Below, one piece after another: positions 10,918 to 19,565 of a stretch of 64,000 nucleotides of DNA. The DNA is taken from NCBI RefSeq assembly GCF_019802085.1, contig NZ_JAHVHV010000001.1, positions 744,001-808,000 on the forward strand, in the 5' to 3' direction. The stretch's first letter is position 1; the number at the start of each line of letters is the position of its first letter. The translations under genes were made by a program, and so were the position numbers. Below the pieces are notes generated by a model that saw nothing but the letters and a program-made list of their open reading frames with translations, did no database searches and was not told the DNA's origin. This DNA comes from Ferrimonas balearica. GTDB lineage: Bacteria; Pseudomonadota; Gammaproteobacteria; Enterobacterales; Shewanellaceae.

Positions 10918-13527
10918 ATGAGTGTACAAACCGAACTGGACGCCCTTGTGGCGAGAGTGAAAGCGGCCCAGGAGGTCTTCGCCAGTTACAGCCAGGAGCA
11001 GGTGGACGCCATCTTCCGCGCCGCCTCCCTGGCCGCCGCCGACGCGCGGATCCCCCTGGCCATGATGGCCGCCGAGGAGACCGGCATGGGGGTGGCGGAG
11101 GACAAGGTGATCAAGAACCACTTTGCCTCCGAGTACATCTACAACAAGTACCGCGACGAGAAAACCTGCGGTGTGCTGGAGGTGGACGAAGCCTTCGGCA
11201 CCATGACCATCGCCGAGCCGGTGGGGATCGTGTGTGGCATCGTGCCCACCACCAACCCCACCTCCACGGCCATCTTCAAGGCGCTCATCTGCCTGAAAAC
11301 CCGCAACGGCATCATCTTCTCCCCCCACCCCCGGGCCAAACGCTCCACCTGCGAGGCAGCGCGCATCGTGTTGGAGGCGGCGGTCAAGGCCGGCGCCCCG
11401 GCGGACATCATCGGCTGGGTGGCCGAGCCCTCGGTAGAAGCCTCCAATCTGCTGATGCGCCACGACGACATCGCCCTGATCCTCGCCACCGGCGGGCCGG
11501 GCATGGTCAAGGCGGCGTACTCCTCCGGCAAGCCCGCCATCGGCGTCGGTGCCGGCAACACCCCGGTGGTGATCGATGAGACCGCCGACATCAAGCAGGC
11601 GGTGGCCTCGGTGCAACTGTCCAAGACCTTCGATAACGGGGTGATCTGCGCCTCGGAGCAGGCGGTGGTGGTGGTGGACAGCGTCTACGACCAGGTGCGC
11701 GAGCGCTTCGCCCAGACCGGCTCCCATGTGCTGAGCGCCGAGGAGTGCGAACGGCTCAAATCGGTGATCCTCATCGACGGCGGCCTGAACGCGAAGATCG
11801 TCGGTCAACCGGCGTACAAAATTGCCGAAATGGCGGACATCGTGGTGCCAAAGAGCACCAAGATCCTGATTGGCGAGGTCGCCAGCACCGGTGAGGAGGA
11901 GCCCTTCGCCCACGAGAAGCTCTCCCCCATCCTCGGCCTCTACCGGGCCAGCGACTTTAACGACGCCGTGACCCAGGCGGAAGCCCTGGTGGCCCTGGGC
12001 GGCATCGGCCACACCTCGGTGCTCTACTGCGATCAGGACCTGCAGAAGGAGCGGGTGCTCACCTTCGGGCAGCGGATGAAGACCGCCCGGATCCTGGTCA
12101 ACACCCCGGCCTCCCAAGGGGGGATCGGCGATCTCTACAACTTCAAGCTGGCCCCCTCCCTGACCCTGGGCTGCGGCTCCTGGGGCGGCAACTCCATCTC
12201 CGAGAACGTCGGGCCCAAGCACCTTATCAACACCAAAACCGTCGCCAAGCGAGCCGAAAACATGTTGTGGCACCGACTGCCTGAAAAGATCTACTTCCGT
12301 CGCGGGGCCCTCTCCATCGCCCTGGAGGAGCTCAAGGGCAAGTCCCGTGCCCTTATCGTCACCGACCACTACCTGTTCAACAATGGCTACTGCGACCAGG
12401 TGATCGGCCTGCTCAAGGGGATGGGACTGGAGACCGAGGTGTTCTTCGAGGTGGAGGCGGATCCCACCCTCTCCATCGTTCGCAAGGGCGCGGCGCTGTG
12501 CCAGAGCTTTGGCCCGGATGTGCTGATCGCCCTGGGCGGCGGTTCCCCCATGGACGCGGCCAAGATCATGTGGGTGCTGTACGAGTACCCGGACACCCAG
12601 TTCCACGATCTGGCGCTGCGCTTTATGGACATCCGCAAGCGGATCTTCCAGTTCCCGAAGCTGGGCCAGAAGGCGGAGTTTGTCGCCATCCCCACCACCT
12701 CGGGCACCGGCTCGGAGGTGACGCCGTTCGCCGTAGTGACCGACGACGACACCGGCCAGAAATACCCGCTGGCGGACTACGAACTGACCCCCAACATGGC
12801 CATTGTCGACCCGGATCTGGTGATGAACATGCCCCCCTCGCTGACCGCCTTTGGCGGCATCGACGCGGTGACCCACGCCCTGGAGGCCTACGTCTCGGTG
12901 CTGGCCAACGAGTACAGCGACGGTCAGGCGCTGCAGGCGCTCAAACTGCTGTTCGCCTACCTGCCGGAGAGCTACGAGAAGGGGGCCGCGGCGCCCAAGG
13001 CCAAGGAGAAGGTGCACAACGCCGCCACCATCGCCGGCATCGCCTTCGCCAACGCCTTTTTGGGGATCTGCCACTCCATGGCCCACAAACTGGGCAGCGA
13101 GTTCCACTTGGCCCACGGCCTGGCCAACGCCCTGCTGATCAGCAACGTCATTCGCTACAACGCCACCGACGTGCCCACCAAGCAGGCGGCCTTCAGCCAG
13201 TACGACCGGCCCACCGCCCTGTGCCGCTATGCCGAGATTGCCGATCACCTGGGTCTGGGGGGCAGCGACAACGCCGCCAAGGTGGACAACCTGGTGACCG
13301 CCATCGACGCGCTCAAAGCCCGCCTTGGGATCCCCGCTTCGATTCAGGAGGCCGGGGTGGCGGAGGCGGACTTCCTGGCCAAACTGGATGAGCTGGCCAT
13401 CGAGGCCTTCGACGATCAGTGCACCGGCGCCAACCCGCGCTTCCCGCTCATCAGTGAGCTCAAGCAGCTGCTGCTGGACAGCTACTACGGCCGGGCGTAC
13501 CGGGAGGCGGAGGATGGGGCGGCCTGA
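10918..13527 (+). CDS. adhE: Bifunctional acetaldehyde-CoA/alcohol dehydrogenase AdhE
   Basis: An 869-residue fusion of normal AdhE length (E. coli 891). Residues about 1-440 are a CoA-acylating aldehyde dehydrogenase with the catalytic Cys in FDNGVICASEQ. A linker leads to an iron-dependent alcohol dehydrogenase (about 450-869) with GGGSPMDAAKIM for NAD binding and iron ligands in GGIDAVTHALEAY, CHSMAHKLG and FHLAHG. It reduces acetyl-CoA via acetaldehyde to ethanol, reoxidising NADH in fermentation; family members assemble into spirosome filaments. GGAG lies about 11 bp before the ATG. It appears monocistronic. Confidence 0.95.
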   Translation: MSVQTELDALVARVKAAQEVFASYSQEQVDAIFRAASLAAADARIPLAMMAAEETGMGVAEDKVIKNHFASEYIYNKYRDEKTCGVLEVDEAFGTMTIAEPVGIVCGIVPTTNPTSTAIFKALICLKTRNGIIFSPHPRAKRSTCEAARIVLEAAVKAGAPADIIGWVAEPSVEASNLLMRHDDIALILATGGPGMVKAAYSSGKPAIGVGAGNTPVVIDETADIKQAVASVQLSKTFDNGVICASEQAVVVVDSVYDQVRERFAQTGSHVLSAEECERLKSVILIDGGLNAKIVGQPAYKIAEMADIVVPKSTKILIGEVASTGEEEPFAHEKLSPILGLYRASDFNDAVTQAEALVALGGIGHTSVLYCDQDLQKERVLTFGQRMKTARILVNTPASQGGIGDLYNFKLAPSLTLGCGSWGGNSISENVGPKHLINTKTVAKRAENMLWHRLPEKIYFRRGALSIALEELKGKSRALIVTDHYLFNNGYCDQVIGLLKGMGLETEVFFEVEADPTLSIVRKGAALCQSFGPDVLIALGGGSPMDAAKIMWVLYEYPDTQFHDLALRFMDIRKRIFQFPKLGQKAEFVAIPTTSGTGSEVTPFAVVTDDDTGQKYPLADYELTPNMAIVDPDLVMNMPPSLTAFGGIDAVTHALEAYVSVLANEYSDGQALQALKLLFAYLPESYEKGAAAPKAKEKVHNAATIAGIAFANAFLGICHSMAHKLGSEFHLAHGLANALLISNVIRYNATDVPTKQAAFSQYDRPTALCRYAEIADHLGLGGSDNAAKVDNLVTAIDALKARLGIPASIQEAGVAEADFLAKLDELAIEAFDDQCTGANPRFPLISELKQLLLDSYYGRAYREAEDGAA

Positions 13528-13668
13528 TCTTGCCTAAACTGTGGGGCGGGTAGCAGAGCCTGAAGGGGGCGGGTGGCCAACGTGGACAGTGCCGGCCCCC
13601 ATCTGGCATTATCCCGCCCCTGTTTTGCCGGGTCTCACGCCGGGCGAGTAAACCAAAAGGTAATCAAT

Positions 13669-14016
13669 ATGAGTGGCTTACCCAATTGCCCCAAGTGCGA
13701 TTCGGAATACACCTACGAAGACGGCACCATGTACGTCTGTCCCGAGTGCGCCCATGAGTGGTCCCAGGACGCCTCCGCCGACGCCGAAGATGAGGACGTT
13801 AAGGTGGTGCGCGATGCGGTGGGTAACCTGCTGCAGGACGGCGACAGCGTCACCGTGATCAAGGATCTCAAGGTCAAGGGCTCCTCCACCGTGGTTAAGG
13901 TGGGCACCAAGGTGAAGAACATCCGCCTGGTGGACGGCGACCACGACATCGACTGCAAGGTACCGGGCATCGGCCCCATGGGCCTCAAGTCCCAGTTCGT
14001 GAGAAAAGCCGACTGA
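13669..14016 (+). CDS. yjdM: Zinc-ribbon protein YjdM (PhnA family)
   Basis: A 115-residue protein matching E. coli YjdM (111). The N-terminal zinc ribbon has CPKC (about residues 7-10) and CPEC (about 25-28). The PhnA C-terminal domain follows with [22 protein letters not shown] and the terminal [13 protein letters not shown]. Its function in cells is not established; despite the old PhnA name it is not phosphonoacetate hydrolase. The ATG at 13669 is preceded by AAAAGG; the longer frame upstream is not needed. A terminator follows directly. Confidence 0.9.
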   Translation: MSGLPNCPKCDSEYTYEDGTMYVCPECAHEWSQDASADAEDEDVKVVRDAVGNLLQDGDSVTVIKDLKVKGSSTVVKVGTKVKNIRLVDGDHDIDCKVPGIGPMGLKSQFVRKAD

Positions 14017-14033
14017 GCTTGGCTCCATCGAAG

Positions 14034-14057
14034 AAGCCGCCGTAGGGCGGCTTTTTT
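14034..14057 (+). terminator. Terminator after yjdM
   Basis: AAGCCGCC / GGCGGCTT stem with a GTAG loop followed by a T run, 18 bp past the yjdM stop. Confidence 0.9.
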
Positions 14058-14217
14058 GTGTCTGCTGGTTAAGGGTTTGGCCTACTCGTTTAAGCAAGGC
14101 TTAATTGACTGTTAATTGGCCAGCGCGCGGCCGCTTGGGCACACTGCGTCTCAATTGAACGCGGGGCCGGATGGAGTGGGCCTCGATACCCAGACATCCC
14201 CTTATCCGGAGTATCGA

Positions 14218-15066
14218 ATGATGAAGACCCTGAACCTGACCCTGAGCGCCCTGGCCCTGCTGACCCTGGCGGGCTGTTCCAGCGACGACCACAGCGGTGA
14301 CAGTGGGCTGGAGCCGGTTCACCCCATTATGCCGGCACCGGCTCTGCCCGTGGAGCCGGAGCGTGACTTGCCCATGGAGGTGCAGCCCGAGCGCCCCATC
14401 GAAGACATCGAAGGGGAGCAGATCGCCCCGGACCTGGCGATGCTGGGGGAGGCGCTGATGATCCCCTCCGAGGACGGCCAAACCTTCGTGCTGCGCTTTA
14501 TCGAGGGCCAGCACGTCAAGGAGGAGCGCTTCGACAGTGCCGAGCTGCCCACCAACCTCAATCAGGCCGAACTGCTGGCCGAGGCGCGTTACCTGACCCA
14601 GGATATGGAGGCGCTGAACTGGAACCGCCAATTCCGCGCCCAGTGGGGCGAGGTGGCCGAGTACACGGTCAACAGCCGGTTCAGCGGCACCTGGTTGCGG
14701 GCCGCCCCGGAGTATGAGCTGGTGCTCAGTGGCGAGACCGTCAGCCAGGGCCAGTCGGTGACCTTTGAGCACCTGGGGGAGCAGGACTACCTGGTTAGCG
14801 GCAATCTCAAAGGCCTCGATGGGGCCGGGGACATCCCCTCCCAGAGCTGCCAGTTTCAGGGCCAGCTGCATCGTCAGGCCAACGAAGCCGGTTACATCGG
14901 TGAACTGGTGGCCACCAGCTGCACCAACCAGGCCGAAGCCAACACCCTGACCGGCTACATCACCGCGCGCAGCCAGGAAGACGGCGTGGCCATCCAGGTG
15001 CACGGCGTGCTGGAGCGCGACGGCCAGGCCCCGGTGTACTACGGCGCGGATCTGCTGAGCCGCTGA
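14218..15066 (+). CDS. Hypothetical lipoprotein
   Basis: A 282-residue protein with a lipoprotein signal: MMKTLN, a hydrophobic core, then the lipobox LAGC at about residues 17-20, followed by Ser-Ser-Asp-Asp and a Pro/Glu-rich linker (to about residue 60). The linker leads to a mixed alpha/beta domain containing a pair of Cys (SQSCQFQG and ATSCTNQ) that could form a disulfide. Asp at +2/+3 would suggest inner-membrane retention by the E. coli rule, but the +2 residue here is Ser, so outer-membrane sorting is possible. GGAG precedes the start. I do not recognise the family. It is a single gene closed by a strong terminator. Confidence 0.7.
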   Translation: MMKTLNLTLSALALLTLAGCSSDDHSGDSGLEPVHPIMPAPALPVEPERDLPMEVQPERPIEDIEGEQIAPDLAMLGEALMIPSEDGQTFVLRFIEGQHVKEERFDSAELPTNLNQAELLAEARYLTQDMEALNWNRQFRAQWGEVAEYTVNSRFSGTWLRAAPEYELVLSGETVSQGQSVTFEHLGEQDYLVSGNLKGLDGAGDIPSQSCQFQGQLHRQANEAGYIGELVATSCTNQAEANTLTGYITARSQEDGVAIQVHGVLERDGQAPVYYGADLLSR

Positions 15067-15082
15067 TACCCCGCCGCCTTTA

Positions 15083-15118
15083 ACGCCCCGCCACGACGCC
15101 GTTCGTGGCGGGGCGTTT
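15083..15118 (+). terminator. Terminator after the lipoprotein gene
   Basis: Perfect 14-bp stem (ACGCCCCGCCACGA / TCGTGGCGGGGCGT) with a 6-base loop and a short TTT tail, 16 bp after the stop at 15066. Confidence 0.8.
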
Positions 15119-15232
15119 GCGTTGATATCCCGGGTAAGGCGGGCTAACCGGCTGAGTTGTGGTGCGAAAAAGAGGCAAGTAAGTTGGCAGTCAGGGGCTT
15201 TTTGGCCTTTGTTTAAGCCAGGGGAGGGGAAA

Positions 15233-15844
15233 ATGCACGAGTTGATCCGGGAAGTTCAGGCCCTGGCCCAGTCGGGGCTGCATAACAGTGATAACCCCTT
15301 TGACCGCCAGCGGTACCAGCGATTGCGGGCCATCAGTTTTGAGCTGATGGCGCTGCTCAGCGAAGCGGGCCCCGAGGCGGTGGCGCGCTTCTTTATCCCC
15401 GACCAGGGTTACGCCACCCCCAAGGTGGACCTGCGCGCCTGCGTGGTGCACCAGGGGCGGGTGCTGCTGGTCAAAGAGCGGATGGACGGTTGTTGGAGCC
15501 TGCCCGGCGGCTGGGCGGATCAAAACGAGACCCCCATCGAGGGGATCACTCGGGAGGTGCGGGAGGAGTCGGGGTTTGAGGTGCGAGTCACCCGGCTCTA
15601 CGCGGTGAAAGACCGAGACCGCCACCCCTACCACCCCAAGTACCCCACCAGCATCTACAAGCTGTTCTTCCTGGCCGAGATCATCGGCGGTGAGGCCGGG
15701 CAGGGCAACGAGGAGATCGAAGAGGTGGGCTTTTTCGACCCACAGGCGCTGCCCCCGCTCTCCACCGGGCGGGTGCTGGCTGAGGACATTGAGCTGGGGC
15801 TGGAAGCGGCGCGCAGCGCTGAACCCGCCATCTGGTGCGACTGA
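15233..15844 (+). CDS. Nudix hydrolase with N-terminal NUDIX_N domain
   Basis: A 203-residue protein. Residues about 1-60 form the helical domain found before some Nudix folds (ADP-ribose/nucleoside-diphosphate-sugar pyrophosphatase-like group). The Nudix box is intact at residues 93-115: G-x5-E99-x7-R107-E108-x-x-E111-E112-x-G114-F. It should hydrolyse a nucleoside diphosphate linked to another moiety, with Mg2+; which substrate cannot be read. A very strong ribosome site (GGGGAGGGGA) precedes the ATG. The next gene follows 14 bp later, so the two are probably co-transcribed. Confidence 0.87.
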   Translation: MHELIREVQALAQSGLHNSDNPFDRQRYQRLRAISFELMALLSEAGPEAVARFFIPDQGYATPKVDLRACVVHQGRVLLVKERMDGCWSLPGGWADQNETPIEGITREVREESGFEVRVTRLYAVKDRDRHPYHPKYPTSIYKLFFLAEIIGGEAGQGNEEIEEVGFFDPQALPPLSTGRVLAEDIELGLEAARSAEPAIWCD

Positions 15845-15858
15845 ACAAGGAGGCTGAT

Positions 15859-16146
15859 ATGTACATCGTATTGTTGGGGTTTGCCAAAAACCGGGACGCC
15901 CGGGATCGCCATATGGAGGCCCACCGGGAGTGGATCCGCCAAGGCTTTGATGACGGCGTTTTCCTGCTGGCCGGCCCCTGGCAGCCGCAAAAAGGCGGCA
16001 CCCTGCTGGCCCACAACCTGGACCGGGAGCAGCTGGAGCGGCGACTGGCTGATGACCCCTTTGTGGCCAACCAGGTGGTGAGCGCCGAAATTCTGGAGAT
16101 GAATCCCGCCCTGGCGGACGAACGGCTGCAGTTCCTGCTGGCTTAG
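15859..16146 (+). CDS. YciI-like protein
   Basis: A 95-residue ferredoxin-like-fold protein of the YciI/YCII family: MYIVLLGF start, the conserved His in RHMEAHREW, the Asp/Gly pair in FDDGVFLLAGP, and the terminal DPFVANQVV block. YciI proteins are small putative enzymes related to muconolactone isomerase and dehydrochlorinases; the cellular role is unknown. AAGGAGG precedes the ATG at 15859, deciding the start over the longer open frame that overlaps the Nudix gene. Likely the second gene of a Nudix-YciI operon. Confidence 0.85.
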   Translation: MYIVLLGFAKNRDARDRHMEAHREWIRQGFDDGVFLLAGPWQPQKGGTLLAHNLDREQLERRLADDPFVANQVVSAEILEMNPALADERLQFLLA

Positions 16147-16167
16147 GCGCTCATTGTGCCGATAAAA

Positions 16168-16189
16168 AAAGGCGCCCTAGGGCGCCTTT
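16168..16189. terminator. Bidirectional terminator between the YciI-like gene and the membrane protein gene
   Basis: AAAGGCGCCC TAGGGCGCCTTT is a palindrome with an A run on its left and TTTG on its right, so it can stop the plus-strand YciI-like transcript and the minus-strand transcript ending at 16260. Confidence 0.8.
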
Positions 16190-16259
16190 GTCATGCCGAG
16201 AGAGGGATCACTCGCTTGGGGCAATCAGCCCGAAGTTGTGGCGGGTAACGACGATAGGC

Positions 16260-16694
16260 TTACCAGTGCTTGCTGAGCTTGTGCAGCACGTAGAGGTAAG
16301 GGACGAGCACTACTGGATCCAGGTTGAAGGTTTCACCGCCAGCGGCGATGGTGGCTCCCACGGAGATTGCCAGGCCCACGTAGCCGAAGTACAGACAAGC
16401 TTTGAGCCCCCAATCTTTGGCGAACAGCAGGCCAAAGGCGCAGATCCCATTGACCAAAATCAGCGAGGCGATAAGCATCGGCATGAGCGCCAAGGGTGGC
16501 CCCTCGTAGCTCAGTCCAAACATGGTGAAGGCGGCCGGGTACTCCCAAAACAGGATCACTAAATAGGTCACCGGAATGACCGAAGCCATCACCATAAAGA
16601 GCCAGCCAAAACCCTTAATCCAAATTGGAATGAGTTTTTTTCTGGCCTCTTTGACGTCCATTTCATTTTCTTGGCTATTGACGGCCTGTTCCAT
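16260..16694 (-). CDS. Small membrane protein, family not recognised
   Basis: A 144-residue protein with a charged N-terminal tail (about 25 residues) and four likely transmembrane segments: IKGFGWLFMVMASVIPVTYL, then LMPMLIASLILVNGICAFGL, CLYFGYVGLAISVGATIAA and a shorter C-terminal one. GGGAG precedes the ATG at 16694. I cannot name a function. The gene is less GC-rich than its neighbours. Its promoter region holds an FNR-type site at 16749-16762 placed about 40 bp before a GATAAA -10-like box, so anaerobic activation is a reasonable inference. Confidence 0.65.
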   Translation of the reverse strand: MEQAVNSQENEMDVKEARKKLIPIWIKGFGWLFMVMASVIPVTYLVILFWEYPAAFTMFGLSYEGPPLALMPMLIASLILVNGICAFGLLFAKDWGLKACLYFGYVGLAISVGATIAAGGETFNLDPVVLVPYLYVLHKLSKHW

Positions 16695-16748
16695 TGTGAC
16701 TCCCTGTCATTTCACACTTTCCTTTATCCCTAAAAGACAGTGTTTTTG

Positions 16749-16762
16749 TTGAAAATAATCAA
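16749..16762. promoter_or_regulatory. FNR/EtrA-type binding site
   Basis: TTGAAAATAATCAA matches TTGAT-N4-ATCAA in nine of ten positions. Centred at 16755.5, it lies about 30 bp from a minus-strand GATAAA (about 16723-16728), giving the class II activator spacing for the 16260-16694 gene. It is far (190 bp) from the divergent TetR gene. Confidence 0.55.
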
Positions 16763-16952
16763 CGCCGAAGGTATCACTTCCATTCCGGGTCAGCAAAGCA
16801 TCCAGGCAGCCAGTCCAGTGACGCCATTAGGGGCAGGGAATGTCTTAGCCAGAGGCGCGGCGGTCAGCATGCTGAGCCTACGAGCGCTGGGCATCGGAGG
16901 CTAAATCGTATATAAAACGCTTACTTAGTTGTGTCTCTATAAGGGTGTCTTG

Positions 16953-17411
16953 ATGGCCCGCATCTCCGCTGCCCAACGGGAAGCCAATCTTGTCCGCTAT
17001 CGCCAGGGGGTGATCGAGCTGTTCTGGCAGGTCGGCTGGGACGACCTCACTTATGGCCGTCTGGCGGAGCACCTGGGGGTGCGCAGCTCCACCTTGCAGG
17101 CCTATTTCCCCAACCGGGAGGCCTTTGGCGATTGCCTCAAGGGGCAGGTGTTCCCGGTGTTTGTCGGTTATCTGGATTTGAGCTCGCGGGAGGCGCTGGT
17201 GCGCTCTTGGAGCCAGGCGCTGTCGGAGCCCAAGTTTCGCATGGTGCTCACGCTGCTTCTGGGCAACCTGGTGGGCAAGTACCCCACGGAGCTGGGTCGG
17301 TTGGGGCTCAAACGGCTTGCGGTTTTGGTGACCGAGCGCCTCGGCCCACAGGCCCATCAGGATCTGGAGCTGCTGCTGGGGCGCACCGTCATGACACTGG
17401 CGGACTCGTAA
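16953..17411 (+). CDS. TetR-family transcriptional regulator
   Basis: A 152-residue protein, short for TetR (about 190-210). The N-terminal DNA-binding domain is clear: NLVRYRQGVIELFWQ helix, then LTYGRLAEHLGVRSSTLQAY as the helix-turn-helix and FPNREAFGDCL. The ligand-binding part is only about 90 residues. AAGGG lies before the ATG at 16953. Its 3' end overlaps the 3' end of the convergent GNAT gene by 23 bp. Target genes are not evident. Confidence 0.8.
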   Translation: MARISAAQREANLVRYRQGVIELFWQVGWDDLTYGRLAEHLGVRSSTLQAYFPNREAFGDCLKGQVFPVFVGYLDLSSREALVRSWSQALSEPKFRMVLTLLLGNLVGKYPTELGRLGLKRLAVLVTERLGPQAHQDLELLLGRTVMTLADS

Positions 17412-17934
17412 AGCGGCGCTCGAAAAACTGCACTGTCTCCGGTGCCGTCTCCACCTCCACCGGTTCGAAGCCGGACTTCTCCAGCACCTTTACCGAAGCG
17501 GCGTGGTCCCGCACCACTCCACCGATCAGCGCCGAGACCCGGCCATCCATCTGACACCACTCCGCCAGGCCACTGACCAACTCGCTGGCCAGCCCCTGGC
17601 CCCACCAGCGCTCGGCCAGCACGTAACCCAGGTGCAGGGTCAGGCCGGTTTGTACCCGGGTGGTGTTGCTGAGCATCAATAGGCCCACCAGCTCGTCGGT
17701 GCCGCGCAACCGGACTGCCATCAGCTGCCCCTCGGCCTGGCGCTCGGACAGCCAGCTTCGGGAGGCGTCCTCGGTGTGGATCCCCTGCCAGCCACTGGGC
17801 AGATGGCGTGTGGCCCGGGGGCTGAGCAGCTCGGGGATCTGCATCAACAGGGTAGGGCCCGGATCGGGAGTCAGGGGGCCGACGTTCAGTCGGGGAGTGG
17901 AGAAGGGCAGGGTGTTCACCGGACAACGTTCCAC
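17389..17934 (-). CDS. GNAT-family N-acetyltransferase (RimJ/RimL-like)
   Basis: A 181-residue acetyltransferase. The acetyl-CoA binding region is seen in LHLGYVLAERWWGQGLASEL (motif A, Q/RxxGxG/A as WWGQGLA), followed by NHAAS-type motif B as RDHAASVKVLEKSGFE. This is the pattern of the RimJ/RimL/ribosomal or small-molecule acetyltransferases; the substrate is unknown. The start is uncertain: GTG at 17934 has no good ribosome site and another GTG lies five codons in. It converges on and overlaps the TetR gene by 23 bp. Confidence 0.78.
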   Translation of the reverse strand: MERCPVNTLPFSTPRLNVGPLTPDPGPTLLMQIPELLSPRATRHLPSGWQGIHTEDASRSWLSERQAEGQLMAVRLRGTDELVGLLMLSNTTRVQTGLTLHLGYVLAERWWGQGLASELVSGLAEWCQMDGRVSALIGGVVRDHAASVKVLEKSGFEPVEVETAPETVQFFERRFTSPPVS

Positions 17935-18015
17935 AGCGAATAAAACGGCATAGGGTTATTGTGGCGGCCTTGGGGGCAAAGTGCCAAGAGAAAGGGCTCT
18001 GGCCGGCCTCAGGCA

Positions 18016-18044
18016 CAAAAAAGCGCCAGGCCGAAACCTGGCGC
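18016..18044 (-). terminator. Terminator of the puuA-transporter operon
   Basis: GCGCCAGG / CCTGGCGC stem with a 6-base loop. On the minus strand it is followed by a TTTTTT run (AAAAAA at about 18017-18022). It lies 17 bp past the stop of the transporter gene. Confidence 0.85.
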
Positions 18045-18060
18045 AGGTTGGGAAAAACCC

Positions 18061-19542
18061 TCAGCCGATCACCACAAAGAAGGTGGCGGTCAGCACGATG
18101 CCAATCAGGGCGTAGGGGATCTGGGTCAGGGCGTGCTGCATGGCACTGCACCCACTGCCCTGAGCCGAGAGCACCGTGGAGTCACTGAAGAAGCAGGAGT
18201 GACTGCCAGCGGCGGAGGCGGAGATCAGTGCACCGATCACCAGCGGCAGGGGCGAGCCCACTTCGGCCGCAAGGGGGAAGACGATGGGCATGGCCACCGC
18301 AAACAGGCCCCAGGAGGAGGCGGTGGCGAACACCAGCACGGTCATCACCAGGAAGATGATGGCGGGGAAGAGGCTGGCGGAGAGGTAGGGCGCCACGGTG
18401 TCGATGACGTACTGGGTCAGGCCTAGGCGGTCATTGACGTTTTTCAGCATAAAGCCCCCCACTACGGTGGCGATGGGCAGCAGCATGATCTTGATGCCGT
18501 CGTACACCGCATCGAACATGGCGTGCAGGCTCAGCAGGTTCTGTACGCCGTACAGGGCGATGGTGAACACCAAGGCCACGAACACCCCGGCCAGCAGATC
18601 GATGTCGTAGAACCAGCTGGCGGCCACCAGCACCACCATGGGCAGCAGGAAGTTCAGCACCCCCAGGGCGCCGCTGTCCTTGGGCGTTTCGCCGGGGCCG
18701 AAGGTGATCTCCTCCACTCCTTCCGGGCGCGGTTGACCGGCTGCGGCGCGGGCCTCGGCTTTTTTCATCGCCCCCAGGTCCGGCAGTTTGCCCAGGGCCA
18801 CCAGGAACACCACCGCCAATGCCACCCAGCCGTACACCATGTAGGGGATCGCCTCGATGTAGGCTTTGAGGCCGTTGCCGGTTTCGGTCACCTCGTTGGC
18901 CTCCAGCAGTGAGCCGAAGAACACCGCCCAGGTGGAGATGGGGATCAGGATGCAGATGGGGGCGGCGGTGGAGTCCACCAGGTAGGCCAGCTTCTCCCGG
19001 GAGACCTTGTAGGTGTCGGTGATCTTCTTCATCGAGGAGGAGATGGCGATGGCGTTCAGGTAGTCGTCGATGAACACCAGAAGGCCCAGCACCACGGTCA
19101 GCAGCATCGACTGTTTCTTGCTTTTGACCCGCTTGACCATGGCGTTGGAGAAGCTCAGCACGCTGCCGCCTTTCTCCAGCATGGTGACCAGGCCGCCCAT
19201 CAGACCGCACACCAAAATGAGCCAGGCGATGGTCTCATCCATCATCACTGTCATGGAGAGATCCACCACTTCGCCGACGATCTCTCCGGGGGAGAGCATC
19301 AGCAGGCCGGCAACGGCGCCTGAGAACAGGGCCTCCACGGTGCGCTGGGTGATCAGGGCGAATACCAGCACCAGGGCGGTGGGCAGCAGGCTCATCCAGC
19401 CGAACGGCGTATCCGCCGGGTGCTGCTGGCCGATGGCAATAAAGCCCAGCACCGTACCCAGCACCAGGGCGATGGTCAGGTTGCGGGGCAACCGCAGGCC
19501 GGGACTGCCCGGCAGGGTAACGGTCGAGGTTTCCGTGGTCAT
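18061..19542 (-). CDS. NhaC-family transporter in the polyamine locus (candidate putrescine/polyamine importer)
   Basis: A 493-residue integral membrane protein with about twelve hydrophobic segments of the NhaC/ArsB-like Na+/H+ antiporter superfamily, including VFIDDYLNAIAISSSMKK and DSTAAPICILIPISTWAVFF. Many members exchange organic substrates rather than Na+/H+. It starts 24 bp after puuA in the same direction and is co-transcribed with it, so uptake of putrescine or another pathway substrate is the likeliest job; this is inference from position. AAAGGA precedes the ATG at 19542 (MTTETSTV), preferred over the longer frame that would overlap puuA. Confidence 0.8.
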   Translation of the reverse strand: MTTETSTVTLPGSPGLRLPRNLTIALVLGTVLGFIAIGQQHPADTPFGWMSLLPTALVLVFALITQRTVEALFSGAVAGLLMLSPGEIVGEVVDLSMTVMMDETIAWLILVCGLMGGLVTMLEKGGSVLSFSNAMVKRVKSKKQSMLLTVVLGLLVFIDDYLNAIAISSSMKKITDTYKVSREKLAYLVDSTAAPICILIPISTWAVFFGSLLEANEVTETGNGLKAYIEAIPYMVYGWVALAVVFLVALGKLPDLGAMKKAEARAAAGQPRPEGVEEITFGPGETPKDSGALGVLNFLLPMVVLVAASWFYDIDLLAGVFVALVFTIALYGVQNLLSLHAMFDAVYDGIKIMLLPIATVVGGFMLKNVNDRLGLTQYVIDTVAPYLSASLFPAIIFLVMTVLVFATASSWGLFAVAMPIVFPLAAEVGSPLPLVIGALISASAAGSHSCFFSDSTVLSAQGSGCSAMQHALTQIPYALIGIVLTATFFVVIG

Positions 19543-19565
19543 GAAACAGTCCTTTTCTCGTTCGA

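Noticed and set aside
10873-13248. 791-codon open frame opposite adhE
   Set aside because: Antisense shadow of AdhE with low-complexity composition and no known domain.
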